Source: Cellulomonas sp. Y8 (lineage in GTDB: Bacteria; Actinomycetota; Actinomycetes; Actinomycetales; Cellulomonadaceae). From it: a stretch of DNA of 64,000 nt. Under the pieces are notes generated by a model, which was not told the origin of the DNA, made no database searches, and saw only the letters and a list, made by a program, of their open reading frames with translations. This document shows, piece by piece, positions 42,460 through 51,232 of this stretch (its first letter is position 1; every line of letters begins with the position of its first letter). Position numbers and translations under genes: made by a program. The stretch covers positions 310,001 through 374,000 of the forward strand of contig NZ_CP041203.1 of assembly GCF_008033115.1 (NCBI RefSeq). Direction: 5' to 3'.

Positions 42460-43107
42460 TCAGTCGAGCGAGCCGACCCAGTTCTCGAGCAGCTGGGCGC
42501 CGGCGTCCCCGGACTTCTCCGGGTGGAACTGGGTGGCGGCGAGCGGGCCGTTCTCGACAGCGGCGACGAACCGCCCGCCGTGCTCGGACCACGTCACCAG
42601 CGGCGGGGTCAGCCGGTCGGTGTCGACCTGCTCGGACAGCGGGAAGCTGCGGGCGGCGTACGAGTGCACGAAGTAGAACCGCTCGTCCTCGATGCCGGCG
42701 AACAGCCGGGTCCCCTCGGGCGCGTCGACCGTGGACCAGCCCATGTGCGGGACGACCTCGGCCTCGAGCCGGTCGACGGTGCCGGGCCACTCGCCGAGGC
42801 CCTCGGTCTCGACGCCGTGCTCGTCGCCGCGGTCGAACATGACCTGCATGCCGACGCAGATGCCGAGCACGGGCCGGCCGCCGGCGAGCCGCCGGTCCAC
42901 GATCTGCTCGCCGCGCACCCCGCGCAGCCCCGCCATCACGGCCGCGAACGCACCGACGCCCGGGACGACGAGCCCGTCGGCCTCCCCGGCGTGCTGCGCG
43001 TCGGACGTCAGCTCGACCTGGGCGCCGACCCGCTCGAGGGCGCGCACGGCCGAGCGGACGTTCCCGAATCCGTAGTCCAGGACGACGACACGAGGCTGGC
43101 TGGGCAC
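42460..43107 (-). CDS. hisH: imidazole glycerol phosphate synthase subunit HisH
   Basis: Glutamine amidotransferase subunit that feeds ammonia to HisF. The 215-aa protein has [20 protein letters not shown], the nucleophile motif [11 protein letters not shown] (Cys) and the His/Glu pair [13 protein letters not shown] 43107 lies 7 nt from TAGCCT, so a leaderless transcript for hisH-priA-sseB is likely; a terminator for the preceding hisCB unit lies just upstream. hisF is not in the window. Confidence 0.95.
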   Translation of the reverse strand: MPSQPRVVVLDYGFGNVRSAVRALERVGAQVELTSDAQHAGEADGLVVPGVGAFAAVMAGLRGVRGEQIVDRRLAGGRPVLGICVGMQVMFDRGDEHGVETEGLGEWPGTVDRLEAEVVPHMGWSTVDAPEGTRLFAGIEDERFYFVHSYAARSFPLSEQVDTDRLTPPLVTWSEHGGRFVAAVENGPLAATQFHPEKSGDAGAQLLENWVGSLD

Positions 43108-43114
43108 GCCTCCC

Positions 43115-43120
43115 AGGCTA
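43115..43120 (-). promoter_or_regulatory. leaderless promoter -10 box of hisH
   Basis: TAGCCT on the minus strand, 7 nt from the GTG at 43107; no Shine-Dalgarno. Confidence 0.5.
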
Positions 43121-43142
43121 CCGGGCGCGCGCCGGACCGGCC

Positions 43143-43165
43143 GTCCCGCGTCCGGTGCGCGGGAC
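43143..43165 (-). terminator. terminator of hisC-hisB unit
   Basis: GTCCCGCG and CGCGGGAC pair over 8 bp around a 7-nt loop, 12 nt after the stop of the preceding hypothetical gene. Confidence 0.55.
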
Positions 43166-43177
43166 GTGACGTGGGCG

Positions 43178-43813
43178 TCAGTCCCTGCGGCGACGTCCGC
43201 CGGCGGACAGCGCGCGCATCGCGGCCCACCGCGACATGCCCACGCTCGTCTCCACGCCCGGGACCTCACCGACCGGCTTCCCGCCGACCAGCAGGTCGTC
43301 GAGCAGGTCGGGCGCGCCGGAGAGCACGAGGCCGGCGGCGAGGTCGTCCTCCTTCTCCCCCGCCGACCAGCGGCTGGCGGCGATGCGGCCCGCGCGGCGG
43401 TCCAGCAGGATCACCGGCGACGTGCGCAGCATCCGGGAGATCGCGGCCGCGGCCTCGGCGGTCCCGGCGGCGTCCGCCGTGTGCCGCAGGACCGCGAGCG
43501 CCCCCACGGGCGACGGCACGGCGTCGACGTCGACCCCCGCGAGCGAGCACGCGGCGGCCAGCGGCTTCGCGCCCGCGACCTGGGTGACGACGATCGCGAC
43601 GACCGGCTCGTCGGGCTCGGCGGCCGCGGCCTCCAGCCCCGCGAGGTCGTCGGGGACCTCGACCGTCGACGCGTCGTCGGCCTGCGCGGCGGGCCCCGCC
43701 GGCTCCGCGGGCGCCGGGTCCAGGCCGTCGAGCCCCGACAGGTCGTCGGGGATCTCGAAGCCGAGGTCGTCGTCCTCCGGGCGTCCGGGCCCGTCCGGCG
43801 TCCCCGCGGTCAC
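43178..43813 (-). CDS. conserved hypothetical protein in his operon
   Basis: A 211-aa protein of unknown function. The first 70 residues are acidic and contain the repeated phrase PDDL(S/A)GL(D/E). The rest (about 72-200) looks like a compact alpha/beta domain: [39 protein letters not shown]. No catalytic motif was recognised. The GTG start overlaps the hisB stop (GTGA), so it is translated with hisCB. Confidence 0.75.
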   Translation of the reverse strand: MTAGTPDGPGRPEDDDLGFEIPDDLSGLDGLDPAPAEPAGPAAQADDASTVEVPDDLAGLEAAAAEPDEPVVAIVVTQVAGAKPLAAACSLAGVDVDAVPSPVGALAVLRHTADAAGTAEAAAAISRMLRTSPVILLDRRAGRIAASRWSAGEKEDDLAAGLVLSGAPDLLDDLLVGGKPVGEVPGVETSVGMSRWAAMRALSAGGRRRRD

Positions 43814-44424
43814 AGGGCGCCCTTCGTGCTCGGGATGCCGTCGACCCGCGGGTCCAGCGCGACCGCGAACCGGAGCGCACGCGCCAGCGCCTTGAACTGC
43901 GCCTCCACGATGTGGTGCGGGTCGCGGCCGGCCAGCACGCGGACGTGCATGCCGAATGCGGCGTGGTGCGCGATCGACTCCAGCACGTGCCGGGTCAGCG
44001 AGCCGGTGAAGTGCCCGCCGATCAGGTGGTACTCCTGGCCCTCGGGCTCGCCGGAGTGCACGAGGTACGGGCGGCCGGACACGTCGACGACGGCCTGCGC
44101 CAGCGCCTCGTCCAGCGGCACGGTGGCGTCGCCGAACCGCGCGATGCCCCGCTTGTCGCCGAGCGCGGCGCGCAGCGCCTCGCCCAGGCAGATCGCGACG
44201 TCCTCGACGGTGTGGTGCGCGTCGATGTGCGTGTCGCCGGTCGCCCGGACGGTCAGGTCGATGAGCGAGTGCTTGCCCAGCGCGGTGAGCATGTGGTCGT
44301 AGAACGGCACCGTGGTGCTGATCTCCGTGCGCCCCGTGCCGTCCAGGTCGACCTCGACGACGACGCTGGACTCGCTCGTCGTGCGCTCGACCCGGGCGGT
44401 GCGCCCGCCGTCCGTCGTGCTCAA
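43810..44424 (-). CDS. hisB: imidazoleglycerol-phosphate dehydratase
   Basis: Mn-dependent dehydration of IGP to imidazole acetol phosphate. The 204-aa protein has the paired metal motifs [20 protein letters not shown] and [13 protein letters not shown], and [13 protein letters not shown]. The only suitable start is TTG 44424, which overlaps the hisC stop (TTGA) and follows GGGGAT; the protein then begins [14 protein letters not shown] as expected. Coupled to hisC. Confidence 0.93.
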   Translation of the reverse strand: MSTTDGGRTARVERTTSESSVVVEVDLDGTGRTEISTTVPFYDHMLTALGKHSLIDLTVRATGDTHIDAHHTVEDVAICLGEALRAALGDKRGIARFGDATVPLDEALAQAVVDVSGRPYLVHSGEPEGQEYHLIGGHFTGSLTRHVLESIAHHAAFGMHVRVLAGRDPHHIVEAQFKALARALRFAVALDPRVDGIPSTKGAL

Positions 44425-45551
44425 ATCCCCAGCACCTCCCACAGCGCGGCGGTGAACGCCGCGGTCTCCTCCGGGGTGCCGACCGACACCCGCAGCCATC
44501 CTTCCGGGCCGACCTCGCGGATCAGCACGCCCCGGTCCAGCAGACCCTGCCAGACCTCGTGCCGGTTCTCGCCGACCTGGAACAGCACGAAGTTCGCGTC
44601 GGACTCCGCGACGCGCAGCCCGCGGTCGCGCAGGTCGAGCACGAGCTGGTCCCGCTCGGCCCGCAGCGAGCCGACCTGGGCCATGAGCTCCGGCGCGTGC
44701 CGCAGCGCGGCGCGAGCGGTCGCCTGGGTCACCGCGGACAGGTGGTACGGCAGCCGGACCACGCGCAGCGCGTCCACCAGCTCCCGCGACGCGGCCAGGT
44801 AGCCGACGCGCGCGCCGGCCAGGCCGAACGCCTTCGACATCGTGCGGCTGACCGCCAGGTGCGGGTGGTCCGCGAGCAGGGTCAGCGCCGACTCGACGCC
44901 CTCCCGGCGGAACTCCCCGTAGGCCTCGTCGACGACGACCACGCAGCCGCCCGGCACCTCGGCCGCGGCCGCGAGCACCTCGCGCACCGTGTCGAGCTCC
45001 AGCGCGGTGCCGGTCGGGTTGTTCGGGCTGGTGAGCAGCACGACGGACGGCGTCTCGCGGGCGATGAGCGCGCGGGCCTCCACCGGGTCGACGTCGAACT
45101 GCTCGGTGCGCCGGCCCGCGACCCAGCGGGTGTGCGTGTCGCGCGCGTACTCCGGGTACATCGAGTACGTCGGCGCGAACGAGAGCGCCGTGCGGCCGGG
45201 GCCGCCGAACGCCTGCAGCAGGTGCAGCATGACCTCGTTCGACCCGTTGGCCGCCCACACCTGCTCGGGCGCGACGCGGACCCCCGACTCGACCGCGAGG
45301 TAGTCGGCCAGGTCGCCGCGCAGGCCGAGGAACTCGCGGTCGGGGTACCGGTTCAGCCCGTGCGCCGCCTCCGCCACGGCGGCGGCGATGTCCGCGACGA
45401 CCTGCGGCGACGGTGGGTAGGGGTTCTCGTTGACGTTGAGCAGCACCGGCACGTCGAGCTGCGGGGCGCCGTAGGGCACCTCGCCGGCCAGCTCGGGGCG
45501 CACCGGCAGCACGGGCCGCGCGGCCTGGGGGGCGGTGTCGGGTGCGGTCAC
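44421..45551 (-). CDS. hisC: histidinol-phosphate aminotransferase
   Basis: PLP enzyme converting imidazole acetol phosphate to histidinol phosphate. The 376-aa class I/II aminotransferase has [53 protein letters not shown] and the PLP lysine in [20 protein letters not shown] 45551 lies 6 nt from TACGAT. In related genomes hisD precedes hisC; here recQ and a lipoprotein gene come between. Confidence 0.95.
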   Translation of the reverse strand: MTAPDTAPQAARPVLPVRPELAGEVPYGAPQLDVPVLLNVNENPYPPSPQVVADIAAAVAEAAHGLNRYPDREFLGLRGDLADYLAVESGVRVAPEQVWAANGSNEVMLHLLQAFGGPGRTALSFAPTYSMYPEYARDTHTRWVAGRRTEQFDVDPVEARALIARETPSVVLLTSPNNPTGTALELDTVREVLAAAAEVPGGCVVVVDEAYGEFRREGVESALTLLADHPHLAVSRTMSKAFGLAGARVGYLAASRELVDALRVVRLPYHLSAVTQATARAALRHAPELMAQVGSLRAERDQLVLDLRDRGLRVAESDANFVLFQVGENRHEVWQGLLDRGVLIREVGPEGWLRVSVGTPEETAAFTAALWEVLGI

Positions 45552-45557
45552 CGGGCG

Positions 45558-45563
45558 ATCGTA
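45558..45563 (-). promoter_or_regulatory. leaderless promoter -10 box of hisC
   Basis: TACGAT on the minus strand, 6 nt from the hisC GTG. Confidence 0.5.
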
Positions 45564-45638
45564 TCCGCGCTGCGGCCCCGGGACGCCGGTCGTCCACAGG
45601 CGGCGCCCGCGGGGCGGCGGGGTGTCGGCGGCGGTGGC

Positions 45639-45644
45639 TAGGGT
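45639..45644 (+). promoter_or_regulatory. leaderless promoter -10 box of recQ
   Basis: TAGGGT lies 8 nt before the ATG at 45653, divergent from hisC. Confidence 0.45.
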
Positions 45645-45652
45645 CGGGGGCG

Positions 45653-47842
45653 ATGACTTCCGTGGACCAGAACGCCCCGACCGGACCCGACGCGGCCGAG
45701 CGCGCCGCCCTGCGCGAGGAGGCGGAGGCCGTGCTGCGCCGGCTCGTCGGCCGGGAGGACGCACGGCTGCGGGACGACCAGTGGCGGGCGATCGACGCGC
45801 TGGTGAGCGACCACCGGCGCGCGCTCGTCGTGCAGCGCACCGGGTGGGGCAAGTCGGCCGTGTACTTCGTCGCGACCGCCCTGCTGCGGGCGCGCGGGGC
45901 CGGGCCGACGGTGCTGGTGTCCCCGCTGCTCGCGCTCATGCGCAACCAAGTGGCCTCCGCGCAGCGAGCGGGCGTCAAGGCCGCCACGCTGAACTCCGCC
46001 AACGTCACCGAGTGGGACGAGGTGCACGCGCAGATCGCCGCGGGCGAGGTCGACGTGCTGCTCGTCTCCCCCGAGCGGCTGACCCACCCGCAGTTCCGGG
46101 ACGAGGTGCTGCCGCGGCTCGCGGCCGACGCGGGCCTGGTCGTGATCGACGAGGCGCACTGCATCTCGGACTGGGGCCACGACTTCCGCCCCGACTACCG
46201 ACGGATCCGCACCCTGCTGGGCGAGCTGCCCGACGGCATCCCGGTGCTCGCGACGACGGCGACCGCGAACGCCCGGGTCACCGCCGATGTGGCCGAGCAG
46301 CTCGGCACCGCGGTGCGGGACGACGTCCTGGTCCTGCGCGGCCCGCTCGACCGGTCCAGCCTGGACCTCTCCGTGGTGCGCCTGCCCGACACCGCCGCCC
46401 AGCTCGCGTGGCTGGCGCAGAACCTGCCGGCGTTCGAGGGCTCCGGGATCATCTACTGCCTGACGATCGCCGCGGCCCAGCAGGTCACCGAGCACCTGCG
46501 CGCCGCCGGGCTCGACGTCCGGACGTACACCGGCCAGACCGACCCGGCGGAGCGCGAGGTGGCCGAGGCGGACCTGCTCGCGAACCGGGTCAAGGCGCTC
46601 GTGGCGACGTCGGCGCTGGGCATGGGCTTCGACAAGCCGGACCTCGGCTACGTCATCCACGTCGGGGCACCGTCCTCCCCGATCGCCTACTACCAGCAGG
46701 TCGGCCGCGCCGGCCGCGCCGCGGAGGCCGTCGGCGGCCGCGCGACCGCGGTCCTGCTGCCCGGCCGCGAGGACCGCGCGATCTGGGAGTGGTTCGCCTC
46801 GACCGCGTTCCCGCCGGAGGACGACGTGCGGGCCGCGCTCCGGGCGCTGCGCGAGGGCGGCACGCTGTCGACCGCCGCGCTGGAGACGCACGTGTCCCTG
46901 CGCCGGTCCCGGCTGGAGCAGATGCTCAAGGTGCTCGACGTCGACGGCGCGGTCCGCCGGGTGCGCGGCGGCTGGGAGGGCACCGGCGAGCCGTGGTCCT
47001 ACGACGCCGAGCGGTACGACCGCGTCACCGCGACCCGCAAGGCCGAGCAGCAGCTCATGGTCGACTACGTCACCACCGAGGGCTGCCGGATGGCGCACCT
47101 GCGGCGGGCGCTCGACGACCCGGAGCTCGCCGGACCCGCCGGCGAGGCCTGGCGGTGCGGCCGGTGCGACCGGTGCACGGGCACCGCCGTCGGCGTCGCG
47201 CCGGACGCCGAGCACGTCGCGGGCGCGCAGGCGCTGCTGACCACGGCGGGCGTGGCGGTCGACCCGCGGCGGCAGTGGCCGACCGGCATGGCGACGCTCG
47301 GCCTCGACCTGCGCGGGCGCATCCCGGCGGAGGAGAACGCCGGACCCGGACGCGCCGTCGCCCGGCTCGACTCGGTCGGCTGGGGCGGCCTGCTCCGTGA
47401 CCTGTTCGGCGGCGACGCCGACCCCGAGGCCGGGCTGCCGGTCGCGCTGCGGGACCCCGTGCTCGCGACCCTCGACGCGTGGCACCCGGAGCACCGACCC
47501 GAGGGTGTCGTGCTGGTCCGGTCGACGACCCGCCCCGCGCTGGTCGAGCACCTCGCCGCGGGCGTGGCCCGGCACCTGGGCGTGCCGCTGGTCGGCGCGG
47601 TCGTACCCCGGCCGGACAGCCCGCCGACCCGGCACGACGTGAACTCGGCGCACCGGCTGGCGGCCGTGGCGCGCCGGCTGGAGCTCGACCTCGCGCCGGC
47701 GGCCGCGGCCGGGCTGCCGGGGCGCGCGGTGCTGCTGGTGGACGACCGCACCGACTCGGGCTGGACGCTCACGGTCGCGGCGCGGCTGCTCCGGCAGGCC
47801 GGGGCGGCCGCGGTGCTGCCGTTCGTGCTCGGCGTGGGCTGA
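45653..47842 (+). CDS. RecQ-type DNA helicase with C-terminal phosphoribosyltransferase-like domain
   Basis: A 3'-5' DNA helicase of the RecQ family, 729 aa. Walker A is [12 protein letters not shown], box II is [22 protein letters not shown], and later motifs include TATANARV and [12 protein letters not shown] zinc-binding RQC-type segment follows (WRCGRCDRC). The last 120 or so residues, [16 protein letters not shown] and [20 protein letters not shown] (about 693-712), carry a PRPP-binding-like motif of type I phosphoribosyltransferases instead of an HRDC domain. It is a single plus-strand gene between hisC and hisD. Confidence 0.9.
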   Translation: MTSVDQNAPTGPDAAERAALREEAEAVLRRLVGREDARLRDDQWRAIDALVSDHRRALVVQRTGWGKSAVYFVATALLRARGAGPTVLVSPLLALMRNQVASAQRAGVKAATLNSANVTEWDEVHAQIAAGEVDVLLVSPERLTHPQFRDEVLPRLAADAGLVVIDEAHCISDWGHDFRPDYRRIRTLLGELPDGIPVLATTATANARVTADVAEQLGTAVRDDVLVLRGPLDRSSLDLSVVRLPDTAAQLAWLAQNLPAFEGSGIIYCLTIAAAQQVTEHLRAAGLDVRTYTGQTDPAEREVAEADLLANRVKALVATSALGMGFDKPDLGYVIHVGAPSSPIAYYQQVGRAGRAAEAVGGRATAVLLPGREDRAIWEWFASTAFPPEDDVRAALRALREGGTLSTAALETHVSLRRSRLEQMLKVLDVDGAVRRVRGGWEGTGEPWSYDAERYDRVTATRKAEQQLMVDYVTTEGCRMAHLRRALDDPELAGPAGEAWRCGRCDRCTGTAVGVAPDAEHVAGAQALLTTAGVAVDPRRQWPTGMATLGLDLRGRIPAEENAGPGRAVARLDSVGWGGLLRDLFGGDADPEAGLPVALRDPVLATLDAWHPEHRPEGVVLVRSTTRPALVEHLAAGVARHLGVPLVGAVVPRPDSPPTRHDVNSAHRLAAVARRLELDLAPAAAAGLPGRAVLLVDDRTDSGWTLTVAARLLRQAGAAAVLPFVLGVG

Positions 47843-47881
47843 GCCGGAGGCCGCTCGGCGCCGGTCCGCGGGTCGAGCGGG

Positions 47882-48304
47882 TCAGCCGGCGTCCGCGTAG
47901 CCCGCGTGGTCGTCGCCGTCCAGGTCGGTGCAGAGCCCGTACGCCTCGTCGGGGCCGTGCAGCGCGAGGCAGTCCGCGTAGCCCGCGATGATCCGGTACG
48001 GCGCGCCCTCGGTGCCGGTGGCGTCCGAGCAGTCGGGGTGCGACCCCGGCTCGCAGGGCTGGCCCGGGGTGGGGTCGTCGGCGGGGGCGGCACCCGCATC
48101 GGGGCTCGCGGCGGTCGACGGTGCCGCGTCCACCGAGGGGTCCGCGCCTCCCCGGTCGTCGCCCGGCGCCGTCGCCCCGGCGGTCGTCGTCGGCCCGCGC
48201 GTGCCGTCGCCCGACGCAGCGCCGCCCACGTCGTCGCAGCCGGTCACGGCGCCGACGAGGAGCAACGCCACCAGGAGGACGGCCGGACGGGTTCGCGTGC
48301 GCAC
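47882..48304 (-). CDS. putative lipoprotein
   Basis: A 140-aa secreted lipoprotein of unknown function. The signal peptide ends in the lipobox VGAVTGC (Cys23). A 60-residue Thr/Ala/Asp-rich linker leads to a short Cys-containing domain (PCEPGSHPDC, ADCLALHGPDEAYGLC) that may form disulfides. GTG 48304 lies 6 nt from TACCGT. It converges on recQ. Confidence 0.78.
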   Translation of the reverse strand: MRTRTRPAVLLVALLLVGAVTGCDDVGGAASGDGTRGPTTTAGATAPGDDRGGADPSVDAAPSTAASPDAGAAPADDPTPGQPCEPGSHPDCSDATGTEGAPYRIIAGYADCLALHGPDEAYGLCTDLDGDDHAGYADAG

Positions 48305-48310
48305 GCGCCG

Positions 48311-48316
48311 ACGGTA
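48311..48316 (-). promoter_or_regulatory. leaderless promoter -10 box of lipoprotein gene
   Basis: TACCGT on the minus strand, 6 nt from the GTG at 48304. Confidence 0.5.
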
Positions 48317-48377
48317 GCCGGGACCACGTCGGTCGCGCGGACGATCCCGGGGTGACGTCGGTCGGCAGGCCCCTCGG

Positions 48378-49700
48378 TCAGAACCGCGCGCGGACCGCCT
48401 CGCCGTGGGCGGGCAGCCCCTCGGCGTCGGCCAGCGCGACGATCCGGTCCGCGACCTCGCGCAGCGCGTCCGCGTCGTACTCGACGACCTGCACCGCGCG
48501 CACGAACGAGTGCACGCCGAGGCCGGACGAGAAGTGCGCGCAGCCGCCCGTGGGCAGCACGTGGTTCGACCCGGCCATGTAGTCGCCGAGCGACACCGGC
48601 GAGTACGCCCCGACGAAGATCGCGCCCGCGCTGGTCACGCGCTCCGCGACCGCGGCGGCGTCCGCGGTCTGGATCTCCAGGTGCTCCGCGCCGTAGGCGT
48701 TGACGACCGCGAGGCCGGCGTCGAGGTCGTCGACCAGCACGATCGCCGACTGCGGCCCGGTGAGCGCCTGGGCCACCCGCTCGGCGTGCCGGGTCGCCTG
48801 GACCCGGACCACGAGCTTGGACTCGACGGCCCCGGCCAGCTCGATCGACGTCGTGACCAGCACGGACGCCGCCAGCGGGTCGTGCTCGGCCTGGGAGACG
48901 AGGTCCGCGGCGACGTGGTCGGCGTCCGCCGTGCCGTCGGCGAGCACCGCGATCTCGGTCGGGCCGGCCTCGGCGTCGATGCCGACCGCCCCGCGCACGA
49001 GGCGCTTGGCCGCCGCGACGTAGACGTTGCCGGGGCCGGTGATGACGTCGACCGGCTCGCACAGCGTGTCCCCGTCGGCCGGCTCCGAGCCCGTCGCGCC
49101 GTAGGCGAGCATGCCGATGGCCTGCGCGCCGCCGACGGCGTACACCTCGTCGACGCCGAGCAGGGCGCAGGTGGCGAGCACCACCGGGTCCGGCAGGCCG
49201 CCGTTGTCGCGCTGGGGCGGCGAGGTCACGGCCAGCGAGCCCACGCCGGCCTCCTGCGCCGCGACCACGTTCATGATGACCGACGAGGGGTAGACGGCCA
49301 GGCCGCCCGGCACGTAGAGGCCGACCCGGCGCACCGGGATCCACCGCTGCCGGACCTGCGCGCCGGGCGCGACCTGCACGGTGTGGTGGGCGGGGCGCTG
49401 CGCGGCGTGCACCTGGCGCACCCGCAGGATCGTCTCCTCCAGGGCCGCGCGCACGGCCGGGTCCAGCACGGACACGGAGGCCGCGATCGCGTCGGCGGGC
49501 ACGCGGAGGTGCTCGGGGCGCACGCCGTCGAACCTCTCGGCCAGCTCGCGCAGCGCGGCGGCGCCGCGGGCGCGGACGTCGGCGAGGATCGGCTCGACGG
49601 CCGCGGCGGCGGACTCGACGTCCAGCTCGGGGCGCGGCAGCGTCTCGAGCAGCTCGCGGCGGGACAGGGTGCGACCACGCAGGTCGATGCGGGAGATCAC
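48378..49700 (-). CDS. hisD: histidinol dehydrogenase
   Basis: Zinc enzyme catalysing the last two steps of histidine synthesis, histidinol to histidine with two NAD. The 440-aa protein has [37 protein letters not shown], the [14 protein letters not shown] and SQAEHDPLA segments, AEHLEIQT and the terminal-half [23 protein letters not shown] 49700 is 6 nt from TAGACT, giving a leaderless mRNA. It is separated from hisC by the recQ-lipoprotein pair, so it forms its own unit here. Confidence 0.96.
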   Translation of the reverse strand: MISRIDLRGRTLSRRELLETLPRPELDVESAAAAVEPILADVRARGAAALRELAERFDGVRPEHLRVPADAIAASVSVLDPAVRAALEETILRVRQVHAAQRPAHHTVQVAPGAQVRQRWIPVRRVGLYVPGGLAVYPSSVIMNVVAAQEAGVGSLAVTSPPQRDNGGLPDPVVLATCALLGVDEVYAVGGAQAIGMLAYGATGSEPADGDTLCEPVDVITGPGNVYVAAAKRLVRGAVGIDAEAGPTEIAVLADGTADADHVAADLVSQAEHDPLAASVLVTTSIELAGAVESKLVVRVQATRHAERVAQALTGPQSAIVLVDDLDAGLAVVNAYGAEHLEIQTADAAAVAERVTSAGAIFVGAYSPVSLGDYMAGSNHVLPTGGCAHFSSGLGVHSFVRAVQVVEYDADALREVADRIVALADAEGLPAHGEAVRARF

Positions 49701-49706
49701 GACCCG

Positions 49707-49712
49707 AGTCTA
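49707..49712 (-). promoter_or_regulatory. leaderless promoter -10 box of hisD
   Basis: TAGACT on the minus strand, 6 nt from the hisD GTG; divergent from the S4 gene promoter 40 bp away. Confidence 0.55.
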
Positions 49713-49752
49713 TTCGCGGGCGCCGACGCGCAGCGCGCCGGTCCGGCCCTGG

Positions 49753-49758
49753 CAGGAT
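49753..49758 (+). promoter_or_regulatory. leaderless promoter -10 box of S4-domain gene
   Basis: CAGGAT lies 6 nt before the GTG at 49765; no Shine-Dalgarno. Confidence 0.45.
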
Positions 49759-49764
49759 GGACGC

Positions 49765-49983
49765 GTGACCATCGTGCCGATCTCCGACGACTCCATCCGC
49801 CTCGGCCAGTTCCTCAAGCTGGCCGGCCTGGCCGACTCGGGCGCCGACGCGCGCACGCTGCTGGACGAGGGCGAGGTCAAGGTCAACGGCGAGCCCGAGT
49901 CCCGCCGCGGCCGCCAGCTGCGCAAGGGCGACGTGGTCGAGGTCGACGACCCCCGCGGCGCCAACTCGGCCGAGGTCGGCTGA
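49765..49983 (+). CDS. S4-domain RNA-binding protein
   Basis: A small protein of 72 aa that is almost entirely an S4 domain (IRLGQFLKLAGLADSGADAR, EGEVKVNGEPESRRGRQLRKGD), like YaaA/RlbA and Hsp15 proteins. It probably binds structured RNA, perhaps in ribosome quality control or recycling (inference). It ends against a long palindrome and converges on the SRPBCC gene. Confidence 0.88.
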   Translation: MTIVPISDDSIRLGQFLKLAGLADSGADARTLLDEGEVKVNGEPESRRGRQLRKGDVVEVDDPRGANSAEVG

Positions 49984-50011
49984 CCCGAGCCGCACCCCTG
50001 GCCCCCGTCGC

Positions 50012-50071
50012 CGAGATGGCAACTCTCGGCTGTCTCGGGCCCGCCGCGCACAGCCGAGAGTTGCCATCTCG
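50012..50071. terminator. 22-bp perfect palindrome, bidirectional terminator
   Basis: The arms 50012-50033 and 50050-50071 are perfectly complementary over 22 bp around a 16-nt loop, between the converging S4 and SRPBCC genes. No T-tract follows on either side. Confidence 0.7.
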
Positions 50072-50089
50072 ACGGGCGGACGTGCGGGG

Positions 50090-50719
50090 TCAGCGCCCGG
50101 CGGCGGCGCGGTAGGTCGGGAGCAGCTCCGTGAAGCGGGCGTCCCAGTCGCGGACCTCCGCACCCGCCAGGTGGTCCGCGAGCTGGTCCAGGGACGTGTG
50201 CCAGCCCGCGCCGTAGCCGATCGCCTGCGCATCCTCGAGCCGGGTGTGGACGAGCACGAGGACCGCGCCCTCCCCTGCCGCGTCCGGCTCGACCCGGACC
50301 TCGACCTCGCTCGGCCGCTCACCCGGGAAGCACCACTGGACGGCGAACGACCGCGGCGGGTCGCACGATCGCACGACGCCCGTGGCGTTCTGGTCGGAGC
50401 CCGCCTCGTCGGCGCCCATCCGGAGCTCGTACGTCCCGCCCGGTGCCAGCTCGCCGTGCACCGGCCCGAGCGAGCGCGCCAGGCGCTCCGGCGTCGTCAC
50501 CGCGTCCCACAGGTCCGCCGCGTCCGTGGGGTACCCGCGACGGAACGTCACCGACGCCTCGCCGCCGAGCCGCAGCGCCCCGAGCGGGTCGTCGACCCCC
50601 GTCGGCGCTGTCGCACCCGCTGGCCCGCCCGTGCGCGGAGACGCGTCGCCGCCCGCCGCTCGGCCCGTCGTCCCGAACGTGCCCGCTGTCCCGCCCGTCG
50701 TCCCGTCCGTGCCCGTCAT
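50090..50719 (-). CDS. SRPBCC domain protein (AHSA1-like)
   Basis: A 209-aa protein with a 40-residue Gly/Thr-rich leader and then an AHSA1/START-type ligand-binding fold: FRRGYPTDAADLWDAVTTPE, RLARSLGPVHGELAPGGTYE, RSFAVQWCFPGERPSEVEV and a C-terminal helix GWHTSLDQLADHLAG. Proteins of this type are regularly paired with an ArsR repressor, as here, and may bind a small hydrophobic ligand. The ATG overlaps the arsR stop (ATGA). Confidence 0.87.
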   Translation of the reverse strand: MTGTDGTTGGTAGTFGTTGRAAGGDASPRTGGPAGATAPTGVDDPLGALRLGGEASVTFRRGYPTDAADLWDAVTTPERLARSLGPVHGELAPGGTYELRMGADEAGSDQNATGVVRSCDPPRSFAVQWCFPGERPSEVEVRVEPDAAGEGAVLVLVHTRLEDAQAIGYGAGWHTSLDQLADHLAGAEVRDWDARFTELLPTYRAAAGR

Positions 50720-51108
50720 CGCGCCCGCTCCTCGCCGTCGCCTTCGCGCCGCCCGGCGGTCGCCGGATCAGCACCGCCGCGCTCCCGGCGCCCGCGCGCG
50801 ACCTCCGTGCCCAGGGCGTCGAGCCGCTGGTCCCAGAACCGCCGGACGCCGCCGACCCAGGCCTGCACCTCGTCGAGCGCCTCGGGCCGGACGGCGTACA
50901 GCCGCCGCGTGCCGTCGGCCTCGGCGGTGAGCAGGCCCACCTCGCGCAGCACTCGCAGGTGCCGGGAGGTCGCGGGCTGGCTGATGCCGAACTCGGCACC
51001 GACTGCGGCCGCGAGCTCCCCGGCCGGGCGCGACCCGTCGGCGAGCAGCTCCACGAGCCGTCGCCGCACCGGGTCCCCCAACGCGTCCATCACCTGCACC
51101 CGCGCCAT
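50716..51108 (-). CDS. ArsR family winged-helix repressor
   Basis: The 130-aa protein has the ArsR fold: MDALGDPVRRRLVELLADGS, GELAAAVGAEFGISQPATSR, HLRVLREVGLLTAEADGTRR. No metal-binding CxC motif is seen, so another signal is likely. ATG 51108 (MARVQVMDALG) is preferred over an upstream in-frame TTG at 51135, because a leaderless promoter ends 6 nt before it. A perfect 16-bp palindrome within that promoter is its likely own operator. It is co-translated with the SRPBCC gene. Confidence 0.92.
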   Translation of the reverse strand: MARVQVMDALGDPVRRRLVELLADGSRPAGELAAAVGAEFGISQPATSRHLRVLREVGLLTAEADGTRRLYAVRPEALDEVQAWVGGVRRFWDQRLDALGTEVARGRRERGGADPATAGRREGDGEERAR

Positions 51109-51114
51109 GTTTCC

Positions 51115-51142
51115 ATCCTGCGTTATATAACGCAACGGTCAA
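51115..51142 (-). promoter_or_regulatory. arsR promoter with palindromic operator
   Basis: On the minus strand TTGACC, 16 nt, CAGGAT, then 6 nt to the ATG. The perfect palindrome TGCGTTATATAACGCA (51119-51134) fills the space between the two boxes and touches the -10, a classic autorepression layout. Confidence 0.8.
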
Positions 51143-51147
51143 TAACA

Positions 51148-51208
51148 CCGAGCCTCCGTTCCCAGCCTGCACGCCGGGGCGGTGGGCAGGCCGGGGACGG
51201 AGGCTCGG
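51148..51208 (-). terminator. dnaE terminator hairpin
   Basis: CCGAGCCTCCGT (51148-51159) pairs with ACGGAGGCTCGG (51197-51208), with GGG/CCC pairing beyond, starting 24 nt after the dnaE stop. GACGGAGGCTCGGC also occurs at 36709-36722. Confidence 0.55.
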
Positions 51209-51232
51209 CGAGGTCGTGCGGAGGCGGGTCCG

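Noticed and set aside
51109..51135. Upstream TTG start for the arsR gene
   Set aside because: That codon lies inside the operator palindrome and upstream of the predicted transcript start; the ATG at 51108 begins the conserved ArsR sequence.
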